A DNA stretch of 64,000 bases from Acidobacteriota bacterium (GTDB lineage Bacteria > Acidobacteriota > Holophagae > Acanthopleuribacterales > Acanthopleuribacteraceae), in NCBI GenBank assembly GCA_020637335.1, contig JACJWC010000007.1:184737-248736 (forward strand), written 5' to 3'. The stretch's first letter is position 1. Each line of letters starts with the position of its first letter. Made by a program: the position numbers and the translations under genes. The notes beneath the pieces are model-generated. The model saw only the letters and a list, made by a program, of their open reading frames with translations, was not told the origin of the DNA and searched no databases. Shown in pieces: positions 34,366 to 43,736 of this stretch.

Positions 34366-35672
34366 ACGGTTGGTGGCCCGGCCTCATGTTCCTGGTAGCG
34401 TTCCTGTTCATTTTTTCCGGCTATCCGGTAGCTTTGGCTTTAGGCGGAACGGCCCTGATCTTTGCCTTTTTGGGCCACCTTGCCGGCGTGATGGAGTGGA
34501 GCCTGCTCTTCGCTATACCCGAACGGTTATTTGGCATCATGTCCAACAACGTGTTGTTGGCGGTGCCCTTTTTCATTTTTATGGGTGCCATGTTGGAAAA
34601 GTCCAAGTTGGCTGAGGACCTGCTCAAGACCATGGGCGCATTGTTTGGCCCATTGCGCGGGGGATTAGGCATTTCCGTCGTCGTGGTTGGTGCACTGCTG
34701 GCAGCAGCTACGGGTGTGGTAGGAGCCTCGGTAGTCGCCATGGGCATGATTTCACTGCCCGTCATGTTGCGCTTCGGTTACAGCAAGGAAATTGCGTGTG
34801 GCCTGATCACGGCATCCGGGACTTTGGGTCAGATCATTCCGCCCAGCGTAGTTTTAGTCGTTTTAGCCGATCAGATGGGAGTGAGTGTGGGCGACCTGTT
34901 CCGCGGCGCGTTGTGGCCCGGATTAGCCCTGGCCGGACTCTACGTGGTGTATGCCGCCCTAGTAGCACTAGTCAAGCCGCATGCCATGCCCGCCTTACCC
35001 AAAAGTGAACGGGAATTAACAGGCGTAGCGCTGTTACTCCAAGTCATGAAGGCATTAGTCCCGCCACTTTTCCTGATCCTGGTCGTCCTGGGCAGTATTT
35101 TTGGAGGGGTTGCAACGCCGACCGAAGCAGGAGCGCTGGGTGCTGTTGGTGCCATGTTCTTAGCGTTGGTCAATCGGCGTTTGACCCGTTCGGCCCTGCG
35201 CGAAACCATGGATGCCACCACCCGATTGACCTCCATGGTCATGCTCCTGCTGGTTGGGTCTACCGCCTTTGCCCTAGTCTTCCGCGGCCTGTTAGGTGAT
35301 ATCTGGATTGAGTCGCTACTGACCAATTTGCCCGGCGGCAAGTGGGGTTTAATCCTGATCGCCAACCTGGTCGTTTTTGTGCTCGGCTTTTTTATCGACT
35401 TTTTTGAAATTGCCTTCATCATTGTGCCGTTATTGGTACCGGCTGCACGCATCCTGGGCATCGACCTGGTATGGTTTGGCGTTATGCTGGGCTTAAATCT
35501 GCAAACCAGCTTCTTAACCCCACCCTTTGGTTTTGCCCTGTTTTATTTGCGCGGCGTCACGCCAGAAGAAATTCCGACCAGCGCCATTTATCGCGGCGTA
35601 ATCCCCTTTATCGCCATCCAATTGGTGGCCCTGATCTTGCTGCTGCTTTTCCCTCACCTTGTCCACTATTAG
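34362..35672 (+). CDS. dctM: TRAP transporter large permease (DctM)
   Basis: 436 residues, about 12 membrane helices, with FPFFIFMGAMLE-type sequence (VPFFIFMGAMLEKS), SGTLGQIIPPSVVLV in the first scissor loop and VATPTEAGALGA in the second half, all typical of DctM. Uses the sodium gradient to move the substrate delivered by the binding protein. GTG start overlaps the small-permease stop. Next gene begins 12 bases after it but is unrelated in function. Confidence 0.95.
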   Translation: MNGWWPGLMFLVAFLFIFSGYPVALALGGTALIFAFLGHLAGVMEWSLLFAIPERLFGIMSNNVLLAVPFFIFMGAMLEKSKLAEDLLKTMGALFGPLRGGLGISVVVVGALLAAATGVVGASVVAMGMISLPVMLRFGYSKEIACGLITASGTLGQIIPPSVVLVVLADQMGVSVGDLFRGALWPGLALAGLYVVYAALVALVKPHAMPALPKSERELTGVALLLQVMKALVPPLFLILVVLGSIFGGVATPTEAGALGAVGAMFLALVNRRLTRSALRETMDATTRLTSMVMLLLVGSTAFALVFRGLLGDIWIESLLTNLPGGKWGLILIANLVVFVLGFFIDFFEIAFIIVPLLVPAARILGIDLVWFGVMLGLNLQTSFLTPPFGFALFYLRGVTPEEIPTSAIYRGVIPFIAIQLVALILLLLFPHLVHY

Positions 35673-35683
35673 GAGAATTTGAA

Positions 35684-36331
35684 ATGACCTTGAGCGAAAT
35701 GGAATGCCGAATTCTTGCCGCATTGGCCGAAAAAGAAATTGCAACGCCAGAGTATTACCCCATGACCGTCAAAGCCTTAACCGCTGCGTGCAACCAGAAA
35801 AACAACCGCAATCCGGTTGTCAGTTACGCAGAACCGGATGTGGAAACTTGTTTGGAAGCCATGCGCTTCAAAAACCTGGTCTGGCAGGTCAATCCGGCTG
35901 GTGCACGCGTCTCCAAATATGAACATAACTTGATCAAGACATACCAACTCGACAAACAGGAGTTGATATTGCTGTGTGAACTCATGCTTCGCGGCCCGCA
36001 GACCCCAGCCGAACTCAAAAAGAATGCCTCGCGCCTCTTTCCCTTTTCGCACATGATCCAAATTGAAACGGCATTGAAAAATTTGGCCGATGAGACACGG
36101 GGTCCGCTGGTTTTGACCCTGCCCCGTCAGCCGGGTCAAAAAGAAGAGCGCATCGCACATTTATTATGCGGACCCATTGATTTGGAAGCCTTTGAGGCCG
36201 CTGCAACTTCCCGCCACACGCCAATCAGCCATGGGTCCGGCATGGAAACGCTGCTAGAGGAGATTGCCCAATTGCGCAGCGAGTTGGCCCAACTTCGCGA
36301 AGAATTTGAAGCTTTTAAACAACAATTTTAG
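35684..36331 (+). CDS. yceH: YceH/DUF480 family protein
   Basis: 215 residues from the ATG at 35684, which has AGGAG eight bases upstream; a longer frame reads back into dctM and is rejected. MECRILAALAEKE, TPEYYPMTVKALTAACNQK and ELMLRGPQTPAELKKNASRL are diagnostic of the two winged-helix domains of YceH. A C-terminal coiled coil (about 186-213) follows. Function in bacteria is not settled; probably DNA-binding. Co-directional with the TRAP genes and the M28 peptidase gene 12 bases further on. Confidence 0.9.
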   Translation: MTLSEMECRILAALAEKEIATPEYYPMTVKALTAACNQKNNRNPVVSYAEPDVETCLEAMRFKNLVWQVNPAGARVSKYEHNLIKTYQLDKQELILLCELMLRGPQTPAELKKNASRLFPFSHMIQIETALKNLADETRGPLVLTLPRQPGQKEERIAHLLCGPIDLEAFEAAATSRHTPISHGSGMETLLEEIAQLRSELAQLREEFEAFKQQF

Positions 36332-36343
36332 AAGGAGTTACCC

Positions 36344-37993
36344 ATGTTTTCGATTGTTATGGCCCTGTTTTTGATCCAAGGCACCCCTGACCCCGACGGG
36401 ATCTGGGCCGCCATGGAATCCATTAACCCAGACGCCATCCGCCAAAATGTTGCATTTCTCTCCAGTGATGAATTAGGGGGTCGCGGAACTGGCACCGATG
36501 GCGAAAAAAAAGCAGCACAATTCATCGCAGATCATTTTGCCAAAAATGGCCTAAAACCCTTGACAGGAACCCAGTTTTTCCAACCCGTCTCACTGGTTGG
36601 GTATCGCAAAAATTCGGAGAAATCCAGCCTGGCGATCCACGGCGAGAAAGGTCCGTTTGAATATGAAAATGATGGCAATTTGACCTATTGGTCGTCCAGC
36701 CAAAAACCGCTCGTGAAGCTTTCCAAGGCACCGTTGGTGTTTGTCGGCTATGGGGTTGAAGCGCCCGAGTATCAATGGGACGATTTCAAAGGCTACGATT
36801 GCAAGGGTAAAGTACTGGTTTTTCTCAACAATGACCCTCCGGTTGAGGAGAATGGTCAAGAACTCTTTGAAGGAAAAAGGCGCACGTACTACGGCCGCTG
36901 GACCTATAAATTTGAACAGGCCATGCGCCACGGGGCGGCTGGTGCCATGATGATTCACACCACTCCTTCAGCCGGTTATGGCTGGCAAGTTGTCGGCCAC
37001 AATGGCGCCGAAGAAGGGTTTGCCCTGGACCTGCCCGGTTCTGGTTACCAGGTGGATTTCCTGGCCTGGATTGACGAAAAGCGCGCTGATGCCCTAGCAC
37101 AAGGCATTGGCCAGAGCTTGGAAAGTTGGTTCAATATGGCCGCAAAACGCGACTTTAAACCGGTTGAACTGCCGTTTAGTGTTGACGCCACCATCCAAAC
37201 CGAGATCCGCAAAACCCAGAGCCAAAATGTCGTGGGATTGCTCGAAGGCTCCGACCCCAGTTTAAAGAAGGAAATGATCGTTTTTACGGCCCATTACGAC
37301 CACCTGGGCACAGCTGAATCCGGAGAAGGCGATCGCATCTATAACGGCGCCTGGGACAATGGACTGGGAACGGGTTGCATCATGGAGTTGGCCCGGGCGA
37401 TTGGCCAATCCAGCTGGCGACCCAAACGCTCCTTCGTTTTTGTCGCGTGTGCTGCCGAGGAGAAAGGATCTTTGGGCAGTCGCTGGTTTGTAGCCAAACC
37501 CATGGTCCCAGCCAAACAATTTGTCGCCAATATCAACATTGATATGCCGCAGATCTTTGGCACAACCCGCGATTTAACCGCCATTGGCCGCAATGCCAGC
37601 AACCTGGGCGAATCTCTCGATACGGCAGCTGTTTTATTTGCACGCAAGTACCAACAGGAACCCGTAGTCATCAAGGACGACCAAAATCCCAATGCTGGCT
37701 CTTTTTACCGCAGTGATCAAGTCAACTTTGCCAAAGCCGGCATCCCGGCCGTCTTCCTCAATCCCGGGCGAGACTTCAGCGAAGGACCGACGACTGACCC
37801 ATCTGCCTACCGCGATGCCCACTACCACCAGCCTTCAGATGAAATTAACGAAGCTTGGGATTTAAAAGGCTGTGCTCGCGACCTGCGACTCACCCTCCTT
37901 GCCGCAGGTCTCATCGGGGACGCCGAACAAAGCCCGCGCTGGAACAAAGGCAACGAATTTGAAGCGGCCTGGGAACACCTCCAAAAGCAATAA
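36344..37993 (+). CDS. Secreted M28-family aminopeptidase with PA domain
   Basis: 549 residues. The N-terminus (MFSIVMALFLIQG) looks like a short signal peptide. A PA domain occupies about 120-260. The catalytic part holds the M28 zinc ligands: TAHYDHLG, WDNGLGTG, AEEKGSLGS, NINIDMPQ and HYHQPSD. Family members remove N-terminal amino acids from peptides with two zinc ions. It belongs with the other secreted proteases here and, by freeing amino acids, could feed the hut pathway. GGAG precedes the ATG. Confidence 0.93.
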   Translation: MFSIVMALFLIQGTPDPDGIWAAMESINPDAIRQNVAFLSSDELGGRGTGTDGEKKAAQFIADHFAKNGLKPLTGTQFFQPVSLVGYRKNSEKSSLAIHGEKGPFEYENDGNLTYWSSSQKPLVKLSKAPLVFVGYGVEAPEYQWDDFKGYDCKGKVLVFLNNDPPVEENGQELFEGKRRTYYGRWTYKFEQAMRHGAAGAMMIHTTPSAGYGWQVVGHNGAEEGFALDLPGSGYQVDFLAWIDEKRADALAQGIGQSLESWFNMAAKRDFKPVELPFSVDATIQTEIRKTQSQNVVGLLEGSDPSLKKEMIVFTAHYDHLGTAESGEGDRIYNGAWDNGLGTGCIMELARAIGQSSWRPKRSFVFVACAAEEKGSLGSRWFVAKPMVPAKQFVANINIDMPQIFGTTRDLTAIGRNASNLGESLDTAAVLFARKYQQEPVVIKDDQNPNAGSFYRSDQVNFAKAGIPAVFLNPGRDFSEGPTTDPSAYRDAHYHQPSDEINEAWDLKGCARDLRLTLLAAGLIGDAEQSPRWNKGNEFEAAWEHLQKQ

Positions 37994-38017
37994 ACCCCAT
38001 CCGTAAAAGGAGTATTG

Positions 38018-39187
38018 ATGCAGGCCCAATTTCATCCATCCATCCGTAGGTTGGGCCTGCAGTCCTGGTCGGAAATGGCTGGAACGGATCACCCCTTCAG
38101 CCATTTCGAGTATTTGGCGGGTCTGGAATCAACCGGCGTTGTAGGCCCGCTGACCGCTTGGCAGCCCCACCACCTGACCCTCAAAGATCAAAACGAAAAT
38201 CTGCTGGGCGTTGCGCCGCTCTACATCAAACACGACTCTTGGGGCGAATTCATCTTTGATTTTGCCTGGGCTGAGGCCTACCACCGCTACGGTTATGAGT
38301 ATTATCCCAAACTCGTGTGCGCAATCCCCTACACGCCTGTGCCGCATCGTCGCCTGTTTACCCGCGATTCAACCTCGCTTGAACCCATGTTAGCCGCCTT
38401 AGAGACGGAGACTGAATCTCGGGATTTCAGTTCCGCCCACCTGTTGTTTTGCCATCAGGAAGAGGCAATGGCCGCCGAGAAACGCGGCTGGTTGATTCGC
38501 CACGGCTACCAATACCACTGGTTTAATCGCGGTTATTCGGATTTTGAGGATGTCCTCAAGGATTACCGCTCCAAACCGCGCAAAAACACACGCAGGGAGC
38601 GACGCAGCCTTGACGAGCAAGGCTTAACTTGCCGCGTTTTTGAAGGTTCCGATATAAGCGAGTCCGTCCTGGATCACTTCTACCGCTTCTACCAAAAAAC
38701 CTTCCTGCAAAAAAGTGGCTTTGTGCCCTTTACGCGCGACCTATTTGGTTTGTGGCGCGAACATCTTGGTGAAAAACTGGTTTTCATTGGGGCCTTCCAG
38801 GGTGAGCAATGGGTTGCTGGTTCCATTTTCTTTAAAAGCCAGGATGCATTGTTCGGCCGGTATTGGGGAACAAATCAGGAATACAACCATCTCCATTTCG
38901 AATTGTGTTATTACCAAGCCATTGATTATGCCATTCGCAAGGGTTTGACCCGCGTGGAGCCGGGCGCACAAGGTGAATTCAAAATTAAACGAGGATTCGA
39001 ACCCATCCCAATCTACTCTGCCCATTGGATTCGCCATCCGCAATTTCGTCTGGCGATTGCCAACTTTTGTAAAGAGGAAGCAGCGCATATGCAGCAAGTC
39101 CTCCCCCTCTTGCAACGCGAGCTGCCTTTCTCCATCCCTCATCCGCGCCAGACCATAACCGTTGCCGATGAAGGACAAACGGAGTGA
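38018..39187 (+). CDS. GNAT-superfamily protein of the DUF482/peptidogalycan type
   Basis: 389 residues. Sequences such as HPFSHFEYLAGLESTGVVG, GVAPLYIKHDSWGEFIFDF and EAYHRYGYEYYPKLVCAIPY define the DUF482 (COG3146) family, and the C-terminal half (LFGRYWGTNQEYNHLHFELC, RVEPGAQGEFKIKRGFEP) is its GNAT-like acyltransferase fold. Function is usually described only as predicted N-acyltransferase. The ATG at 38018 has GGAG before it. The last 49 bases overlap the convergent acetyltransferase gene. Confidence 0.9.
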   Translation: MQAQFHPSIRRLGLQSWSEMAGTDHPFSHFEYLAGLESTGVVGPLTAWQPHHLTLKDQNENLLGVAPLYIKHDSWGEFIFDFAWAEAYHRYGYEYYPKLVCAIPYTPVPHRRLFTRDSTSLEPMLAALETETESRDFSSAHLLFCHQEEAMAAEKRGWLIRHGYQYHWFNRGYSDFEDVLKDYRSKPRKNTRRERRSLDEQGLTCRVFEGSDISESVLDHFYRFYQKTFLQKSGFVPFTRDLFGLWREHLGEKLVFIGAFQGEQWVAGSIFFKSQDALFGRYWGTNQEYNHLHFELCYYQAIDYAIRKGLTRVEPGAQGEFKIKRGFEPIPIYSAHWIRHPQFRLAIANFCKEEAAHMQQVLPLLQRELPFSIPHPRQTITVADEGQTE

Positions 39188-39561
39188 AACTCACTGCTTG
39201 CGCGAATCTCCGTGGGCACAAGATGGCGCTCAATTTCGGCAAAACCAAATCGGATGAAATAATCTCTAGCAGTAGTTGTAAGCAAATAAATGGCTTCAAG
39301 CTCCAAGTCCTTGGCCTGAGCCAAAATATGATTAAGCAGTTGTTTGCCAAGCCCGGTGCCCTGGCGGGCAGGATCCACTGCCAGGCTTCGCAGCAAGCCC
39401 AAGTGACCATAAACTTCAAGACCAACCAAGCCAATCAACTGTGATCCCTGCCATTCACCCCAATAACGCGATCCTTCTTGCGATCGGTCAATGACCGGTA
39501 AATCCAGTTTTTTCAATAGTTTGTCGGCTTGATCGTAAGCGAATGGATTTAGAACCTGCAT
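39139..39561 (-). CDS. GNAT N-acetyltransferase, ArsN2-like
   Basis: 140 residues. LLRSLAVDPARQGTGLGKQL is the acetyl-CoA-binding motif A, and IYLLTTTARDYFIRFGF plus CPSSATVM match proteins called ArsN2 near arsenic-resistance genes. No other ars gene is present here, so a role in arsenic handling is doubtful and a general acetyltransferase is equally likely. The ATG at 39561 has GGGAGG four bases before it and is preferred over an ATG further upstream. It overlaps the convergent DUF482 gene. Confidence 0.85.
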   Translation of the reverse strand: MQVLNPFAYDQADKLLKKLDLPVIDRSQEGSRYWGEWQGSQLIGLVGLEVYGHLGLLRSLAVDPARQGTGLGKQLLNHILAQAKDLELEAIYLLTTTARDYFIRFGFAEIERHLVPTEIRASSEFHSVCPSSATVMVWRG

Positions 39562-39930
39562 AAAACCTCCCATTCCATTCTGAACCAGGAACGTTGCCAT
39601 TTCACTTAAAGAATACGGGGATTCACTGCAAAATAGCCACGACTCGCTGACTGAAGGTGGTACCAGGACAGGCGGTCGCTTAGATTAAGCAGCAACGGTT
39701 AACCCGTTCATCAACAAAAACCATCTCTCAAAAAAAGACAGCGAAATGCTGTCTTTTTTATTTTTTATTCAATCCAATAATTTGGTTTTTACAAACCATT
39801 CAATCGGAATTTGAATTTTAAGATTGAACGAAACACGCGATAATACTGGCTTTCCAGTTTGGCACGGGACTTGCCCTTAAGGTCTGCGATGAACGGGTTC
39901 ACCGGCAAATTTGCTGTGAGGAACCAACAA
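39562..39930. other. Long leader before the second TonB receptor
   Basis: 369 bases with no gene recognised. It contains an intrinsic terminator at 39731-39766 pointing rightward although no rightward gene ends nearby, so it may close a small RNA started around 39600-39700 or act as an attenuator for the receptor. The part from 39767 to 39930 is plain AT-rich leader. Confidence 0.5.
39731..39766 (+). terminator. Orphan intrinsic terminator in the leader of the second TonB receptor
   Basis: Twelve-base arms AAAAAAGACAGC and GCTGTCTTTTTT around a GAAAT loop, followed by A and six more T. The core GACAGC/GCTGTC stem is strong and flanked by A and T runs, so it could end transcripts in both directions. 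It lies 165 bases before the receptor start codon and downstream of no rightward gene. Confidence 0.8.
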
Positions 39931-42894
39931 ATGAAAATGAAAAACGTGAGGGCACTCTTTTTAGCCCTTATCTGTTCTGCCTGGGTTTTTGCCGAAACCA
40001 CTGGCAACTTGGAAGTTATTGTACAGGATACGAATCAGGCTCCCCTGCCAGGCGCAACTGTAAATGTTCAAAAGGACGGTGTGAACCGATCTTCAACCTC
40101 GGATGCTGATGGCGTTTCGCGGGTATTGCTCTTACCGCCTGCCTTGGATTACACCGTCACCGTGGTCATGCCTGGTTTTGGAACCGTTAAACGCGAAGGC
40201 ATTCGGGTATCCATTGGCCAAACTTTTACGGTAACCGTGACCATGCAACCGGACCTGGTAGAAGAAATGGTCATTACCGGGGATCGCCCAGTCGTCGACC
40301 AAACCACACAGGTGACAGGTGAATTCCTGGAACTGGGTCTGATTGAAGCCTTGCCGACCAGCCGATCCTACCAGGACTATCTGCAATTGGTCACCGGTGT
40401 GTTGCCCTCTGCCACCGAGAACCCTGCCGTAAAATCCGGCTTGAACTATCGAGATGCCTTGGGTGAACAAGGGACTTCCCGGGACAACTTCTATTACATT
40501 GATGGCGTGAATACGACCGATAATATTACCGGAACCTTTGGTGCCAACTTCAACTCAGAAATCATCGCCGAGCAACAAGTTTTGACCGGTGGCATGCCGG
40601 CAGAATACGAAGGTGCACCAGGCCTGCTCTCAAATGTCGTGACCAAAAGCGGCAGCAACCGTTATGAAGGCAGCATCAACTACTATTTTCAGGACTCAAG
40701 TCTGGTCGGAGATACCGATGAAGGCATTCCCAGCCAAACCGAATATTCGACATATGATTCAGCAGTTGTATTTTCCGGGCCCATCCTGAAAGACCGTTTT
40801 TACTTTTTGGGCAGTTGGCAGAAACGCAATACAACCAGCGACATCAATGATGCTAACAGCGGTGCGTTCCTGCGTGAGCGCGAGTTTGATGCTGACTACA
40901 AATTCTTGAAATTAACCTTCAACCCTACGGCCTCCCAGACCCTGGATTTCATCTACGGCGCCGACCCGACGGACATTGGCGGTGACCGCAACACTAACAA
41001 CGTGAACAATCGCGATTTCACCCAAGTTCAAGGCGGCGACCGTTACACCTTGAGCTACTCGGCCCTTCTGGGCGGCAACGCTGTTTTGGAAATGAAAGCG
41101 GCTAAGATCGAATCAGAAGTCAGCAACTATCCGCGTGGCGATCAGTCCGGCGTTGGCCCACGTAACACCGTTAGATTTGCTTCTGGTGAGGTTTTCACCA
41201 ATGCCGATCAACAGCGCGGTGGTTATGATTTTGTCAGTATTGACGAACGCAACAAGGACCTGATCGAAGCAAAACTCACCTATTACCTCAATACAGATAA
41301 TTTCGGTAACCACGTTCTGAAATTCGGCGCCGGTTATGTGAGAAACACCAATATTCAAGATGTTTCCTACCCTTCTGGCTTCCGCTATGAAAGCGCATCC
41401 GTTGGCGCAGGCGTGCACACAATGGCAGACCTGGTCGGTCTGGGTATTTTCGTGAATAGCGATTTTGATCGTATGGCCGATGCCATCAACACGCAGTACA
41501 GCCATCTAATCCCCAGTTTGGATCTCAATGGCGATGGTGTGATCGATCGCAACGAAATCCGCTCGGCGCCTTCTGGTTTCACAACCGGCAATCCGCATGG
41601 CCAGGTCAATGCGGACCGCAATGTACAGGTCAATGCGGGCGTAAACAACCTGGAATCAACAGGTTTACATTTCTTCTTACAAGACCAAATTGAAATTAAC
41701 CGCTTTAGCCTGAACCTCGGTCTGCGCTTTGAAGAATTCACACACAACGCCTCCAATGGCGATGAAATCTACAAATTCGATTGGACCGTAGCGCCTCGAA
41801 TTGGTGTTTCCTACGACGTGCTTGGCGATGGTCGCCACAAAGCCTACGGTTTCTACGGTCGCTATTACGATCCGATCCGCGGCAATATGACCGACTTTGC
41901 TGGTGCATTCAACGGCCAAACCCTAGAAGAACAAGCTTTTATCGGTGGCGAATGGGTAACCTACCGGGTCCGCGGCAGTGCCGAGGAAATCGATGCAATT
42001 TTTGCCCCAACGACCAAAACGCCGTATACCGATGAAACCACTCTGGGCTACCAAATTGATCTGGGCCAAGCCATGAGCTTGGAATTCTCGGCGACAGATC
42101 GCAAAACCCGCAACATCATGGAAGATTACGACATCACGCCCTACAGTTTCGTTGAGGATGGTCAAGGTTACTATTCCGATCCCAACATCGTCGGTGTTTA
42201 TGCCATTCCGCTCTCCTACTTTGGTTTCACCTATGAAGAGCTTCTGGCCAATCCCTCCAACTACGTGATTGCCACGCTTCTGGGTGGGAAACGCGACTAC
42301 CAAGGCTTTGATGTCACCTTCCGCAAGTCACTGGCCAATCGCTGGCAAATGCTGGCCTCCTATGCCTACAACGACTTTAAAGGCAACACCAACTCCGATT
42401 CCAATGCCGACCTGCAGGGCGATTTGGAGCAACTCGATCCTCGTGTACCGGGCATGTATGCCCGTCAACCGGGATCGGTTGATCACGTTGCTAAATTGGC
42501 CGGTTCGTATCAATTGGGACGCGGCTTCCAAGTTGGCGGTTCATACCGCTGGAACTCTGGTCTGTATTACACCCGTGCCACCAGTTTTGCATCGCGTAAC
42601 CTGCCTGAAGGTTGGGACGAAGTCGATGTCCAAGATCCGAACAGCGGGATCGCCGATGGCATCATCGGTTCCGAAAAGACTTCTGCCTACGGCATCTTGG
42701 ATCTGCGAGTAGCCTATAACCACACCTTCGCCAATCGCTACAAATTTGAAGCATTCGTCGATATCTTCAACGCATTGGACGACCAAGCCGTTATCACGGA
42801 AAACGGTCGCACGGACTCCAACCGGGCATTTGGTGCTGCCACTGGCTGGGAACTGCCGCGCCGCTTTTACCTGGGCACACGCTTTTCCTTCTAA
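39931..42894 (+). CDS. TonB-dependent receptor with carboxypeptidase-regulatory-like domain
   Basis: 987 residues from the ATG at 39931. Signal peptide (MKNVRALFLALICSAWVFA), regulatory-like beta-sandwich at about 25-105 (LEVIVQDTNQAPLPGATVNV, LPPALDYTVTVVMPGFG), plug with YYIDGVNTTDNITGTFG and GGMPAEYEGAPGLLSNVVTK, and a barrel ending in FYLGTRFSF. Barrel segment SLDLNGDGVIDRNEI (about 535) looks like an EF-hand calcium loop. Same architecture as the receptor at 13670 but clearly diverged. Single-gene unit closed by a strong terminator. Substrate unknown. Confidence 0.92.
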   Translation: MKMKNVRALFLALICSAWVFAETTGNLEVIVQDTNQAPLPGATVNVQKDGVNRSSTSDADGVSRVLLLPPALDYTVTVVMPGFGTVKREGIRVSIGQTFTVTVTMQPDLVEEMVITGDRPVVDQTTQVTGEFLELGLIEALPTSRSYQDYLQLVTGVLPSATENPAVKSGLNYRDALGEQGTSRDNFYYIDGVNTTDNITGTFGANFNSEIIAEQQVLTGGMPAEYEGAPGLLSNVVTKSGSNRYEGSINYYFQDSSLVGDTDEGIPSQTEYSTYDSAVVFSGPILKDRFYFLGSWQKRNTTSDINDANSGAFLREREFDADYKFLKLTFNPTASQTLDFIYGADPTDIGGDRNTNNVNNRDFTQVQGGDRYTLSYSALLGGNAVLEMKAAKIESEVSNYPRGDQSGVGPRNTVRFASGEVFTNADQQRGGYDFVSIDERNKDLIEAKLTYYLNTDNFGNHVLKFGAGYVRNTNIQDVSYPSGFRYESASVGAGVHTMADLVGLGIFVNSDFDRMADAINTQYSHLIPSLDLNGDGVIDRNEIRSAPSGFTTGNPHGQVNADRNVQVNAGVNNLESTGLHFFLQDQIEINRFSLNLGLRFEEFTHNASNGDEIYKFDWTVAPRIGVSYDVLGDGRHKAYGFYGRYYDPIRGNMTDFAGAFNGQTLEEQAFIGGEWVTYRVRGSAEEIDAIFAPTTKTPYTDETTLGYQIDLGQAMSLEFSATDRKTRNIMEDYDITPYSFVEDGQGYYSDPNIVGVYAIPLSYFGFTYEELLANPSNYVIATLLGGKRDYQGFDVTFRKSLANRWQMLASYAYNDFKGNTNSDSNADLQGDLEQLDPRVPGMYARQPGSVDHVAKLAGSYQLGRGFQVGGSYRWNSGLYYTRATSFASRNLPEGWDEVDVQDPNSGIADGIIGSEKTSAYGILDLRVAYNHTFANRYKFEAFVDIFNALDDQAVITENGRTDSNRAFGAATGWELPRRFYLGTRFSF

Positions 42895-42915
42895 CCCTTC
42901 CCCTCTCAACCACCG

Positions 42916-42945
42916 GCCCGGGCCTCTGTGCCCGGGCTTTTTTTT
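42916..42945 (+). terminator. Intrinsic terminator after the second TonB receptor
   Basis: Eight-base GC-only arms GCCCGGGC and GCCCGGGC with a CTCTGT loop, followed by eight T, 21 bases after the receptor stop codon. Confidence 0.95.
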
Positions 42946-43049
42946 GCCTGATGGGAAAATGTTGTGAATTCGATCACTTTATTAACTGAGTTGACTTGTT
43001 TTACTTTTTGCAGGCGATCAAACCCTTTTTGTAGACCCAACCAGCCCCG

Positions 43050-43170
43050 GCGGAGGCGACTGATTTTGGCGCGTATCAAAGCCGAAAATCAGGCAATTGG
43101 GATGCAGACACCAGGTTCTGGGTTTGTGCCCGCCCAGTCCATGGCCCTGCCCCGGCGACTGGGACTTGAG
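43050..43170. repeat. Hairpin-rich intergenic repeat-like element
   Basis: First stem CTGATTTTGGC at 43060-43070 pairs with GCCGAAAATCAG at 43081-43092 with one bulged base; second stem CCCAGTC (43133-43139) pairs with GACTGGG (43157-43163). CCCCGGCG occurs before both. Composition differs from the coding neighbours. No copy of this exact sequence was seen elsewhere in the window, so repeat status is inferred from its form. Confidence 0.45.
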
Positions 43171-43275
43171 GGGATCGGTTGATGTAGAGGATCTTTTGTG
43201 GGCCGAATGGGGCCTTTAACTTAGGGCCGCTTGCATAAACCAACTAACGAAATAAAGTGTCCATTGCGCTTGTGG

Positions 43276-43683
43276 TCAGGGTGGCGCCTCATCTAAGGCG
43301 GAATAGCTGCTCACTTCAATCAAGTTTTGATCGGGATCGACGAAATAGACAGACAACATTGGTCCTTTTGCGCCTGTGCGGCGGACAGGCCCTTCAAGAA
43401 TGGGCACGGCTTGCTCATGCAAATGGGCGATGACCTGCGCCATGGACCAATCCGTGATTAAACACAGATCACCAGAGCCTACAGCCGCTCGATTACGCTT
43501 TTCCATTCCAAGGGTTTGCAGGTTGATTTTTTGTTGGCCGAAATGGAGCGCCCATCGGTTTTCACCAAAGGCGCGTGCTTCCATCTGGAGGACGCGCTGA
43601 TAAAAATCAACACTTGGCTGAATGTCCAGCACCGTTAAGACGATATGATCGAATCGTGTGATCAACCCCAACTCCTGCAGCAT
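43276..43683 (-). CDS. VOC-family (glyoxalase-fold) protein
   Basis: 135 residues covering both halves of a vicinal-oxygen-chelate fold: RFDHIVLTVLDIQPSVDFY at the start, ALHFGQQKINLQ and SVYFVDPDQNLIEVSSY at the end. His and Glu at these places could bind a metal. It resembles the virulence-protein/glyoxalase type of small VOC proteins often annotated as lyases or dioxygenases. Substrate unknown. Single gene, leftward, just after the large secreted protein. Confidence 0.88.
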   Translation of the reverse strand: MLQELGLITRFDHIVLTVLDIQPSVDFYQRVLQMEARAFGENRWALHFGQQKINLQTLGMEKRNRAAVGSGDLCLITDWSMAQVIAHLHEQAVPILEGPVRRTGAKGPMLSVYFVDPDQNLIEVSSYSALDEAPP

Positions 43684-43736
43684 TGCCTTTCCACCAATTT
43701 AACATTAAAAAGCTGACCGCCTGACTGAGCCCTCGA

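Larger units (their letters stand above)
42895..43275. other. Intergenic region with terminator and hairpin-rich repeat
   Basis: 381 bases. After the receptor terminator (42916-42945) comes a G/C-rich stretch with two large inverted repeats (43060-43092 and 43133-43163) and a repeated CCCCGGCG. Short open frames across it do not look like real proteins. No gene recognised. Confidence 0.55.

Noticed and set aside
42964..43182. Short open frame in the G/C-rich hairpin block
   Set aside because: Runs through the inverted repeats and shows no protein features.
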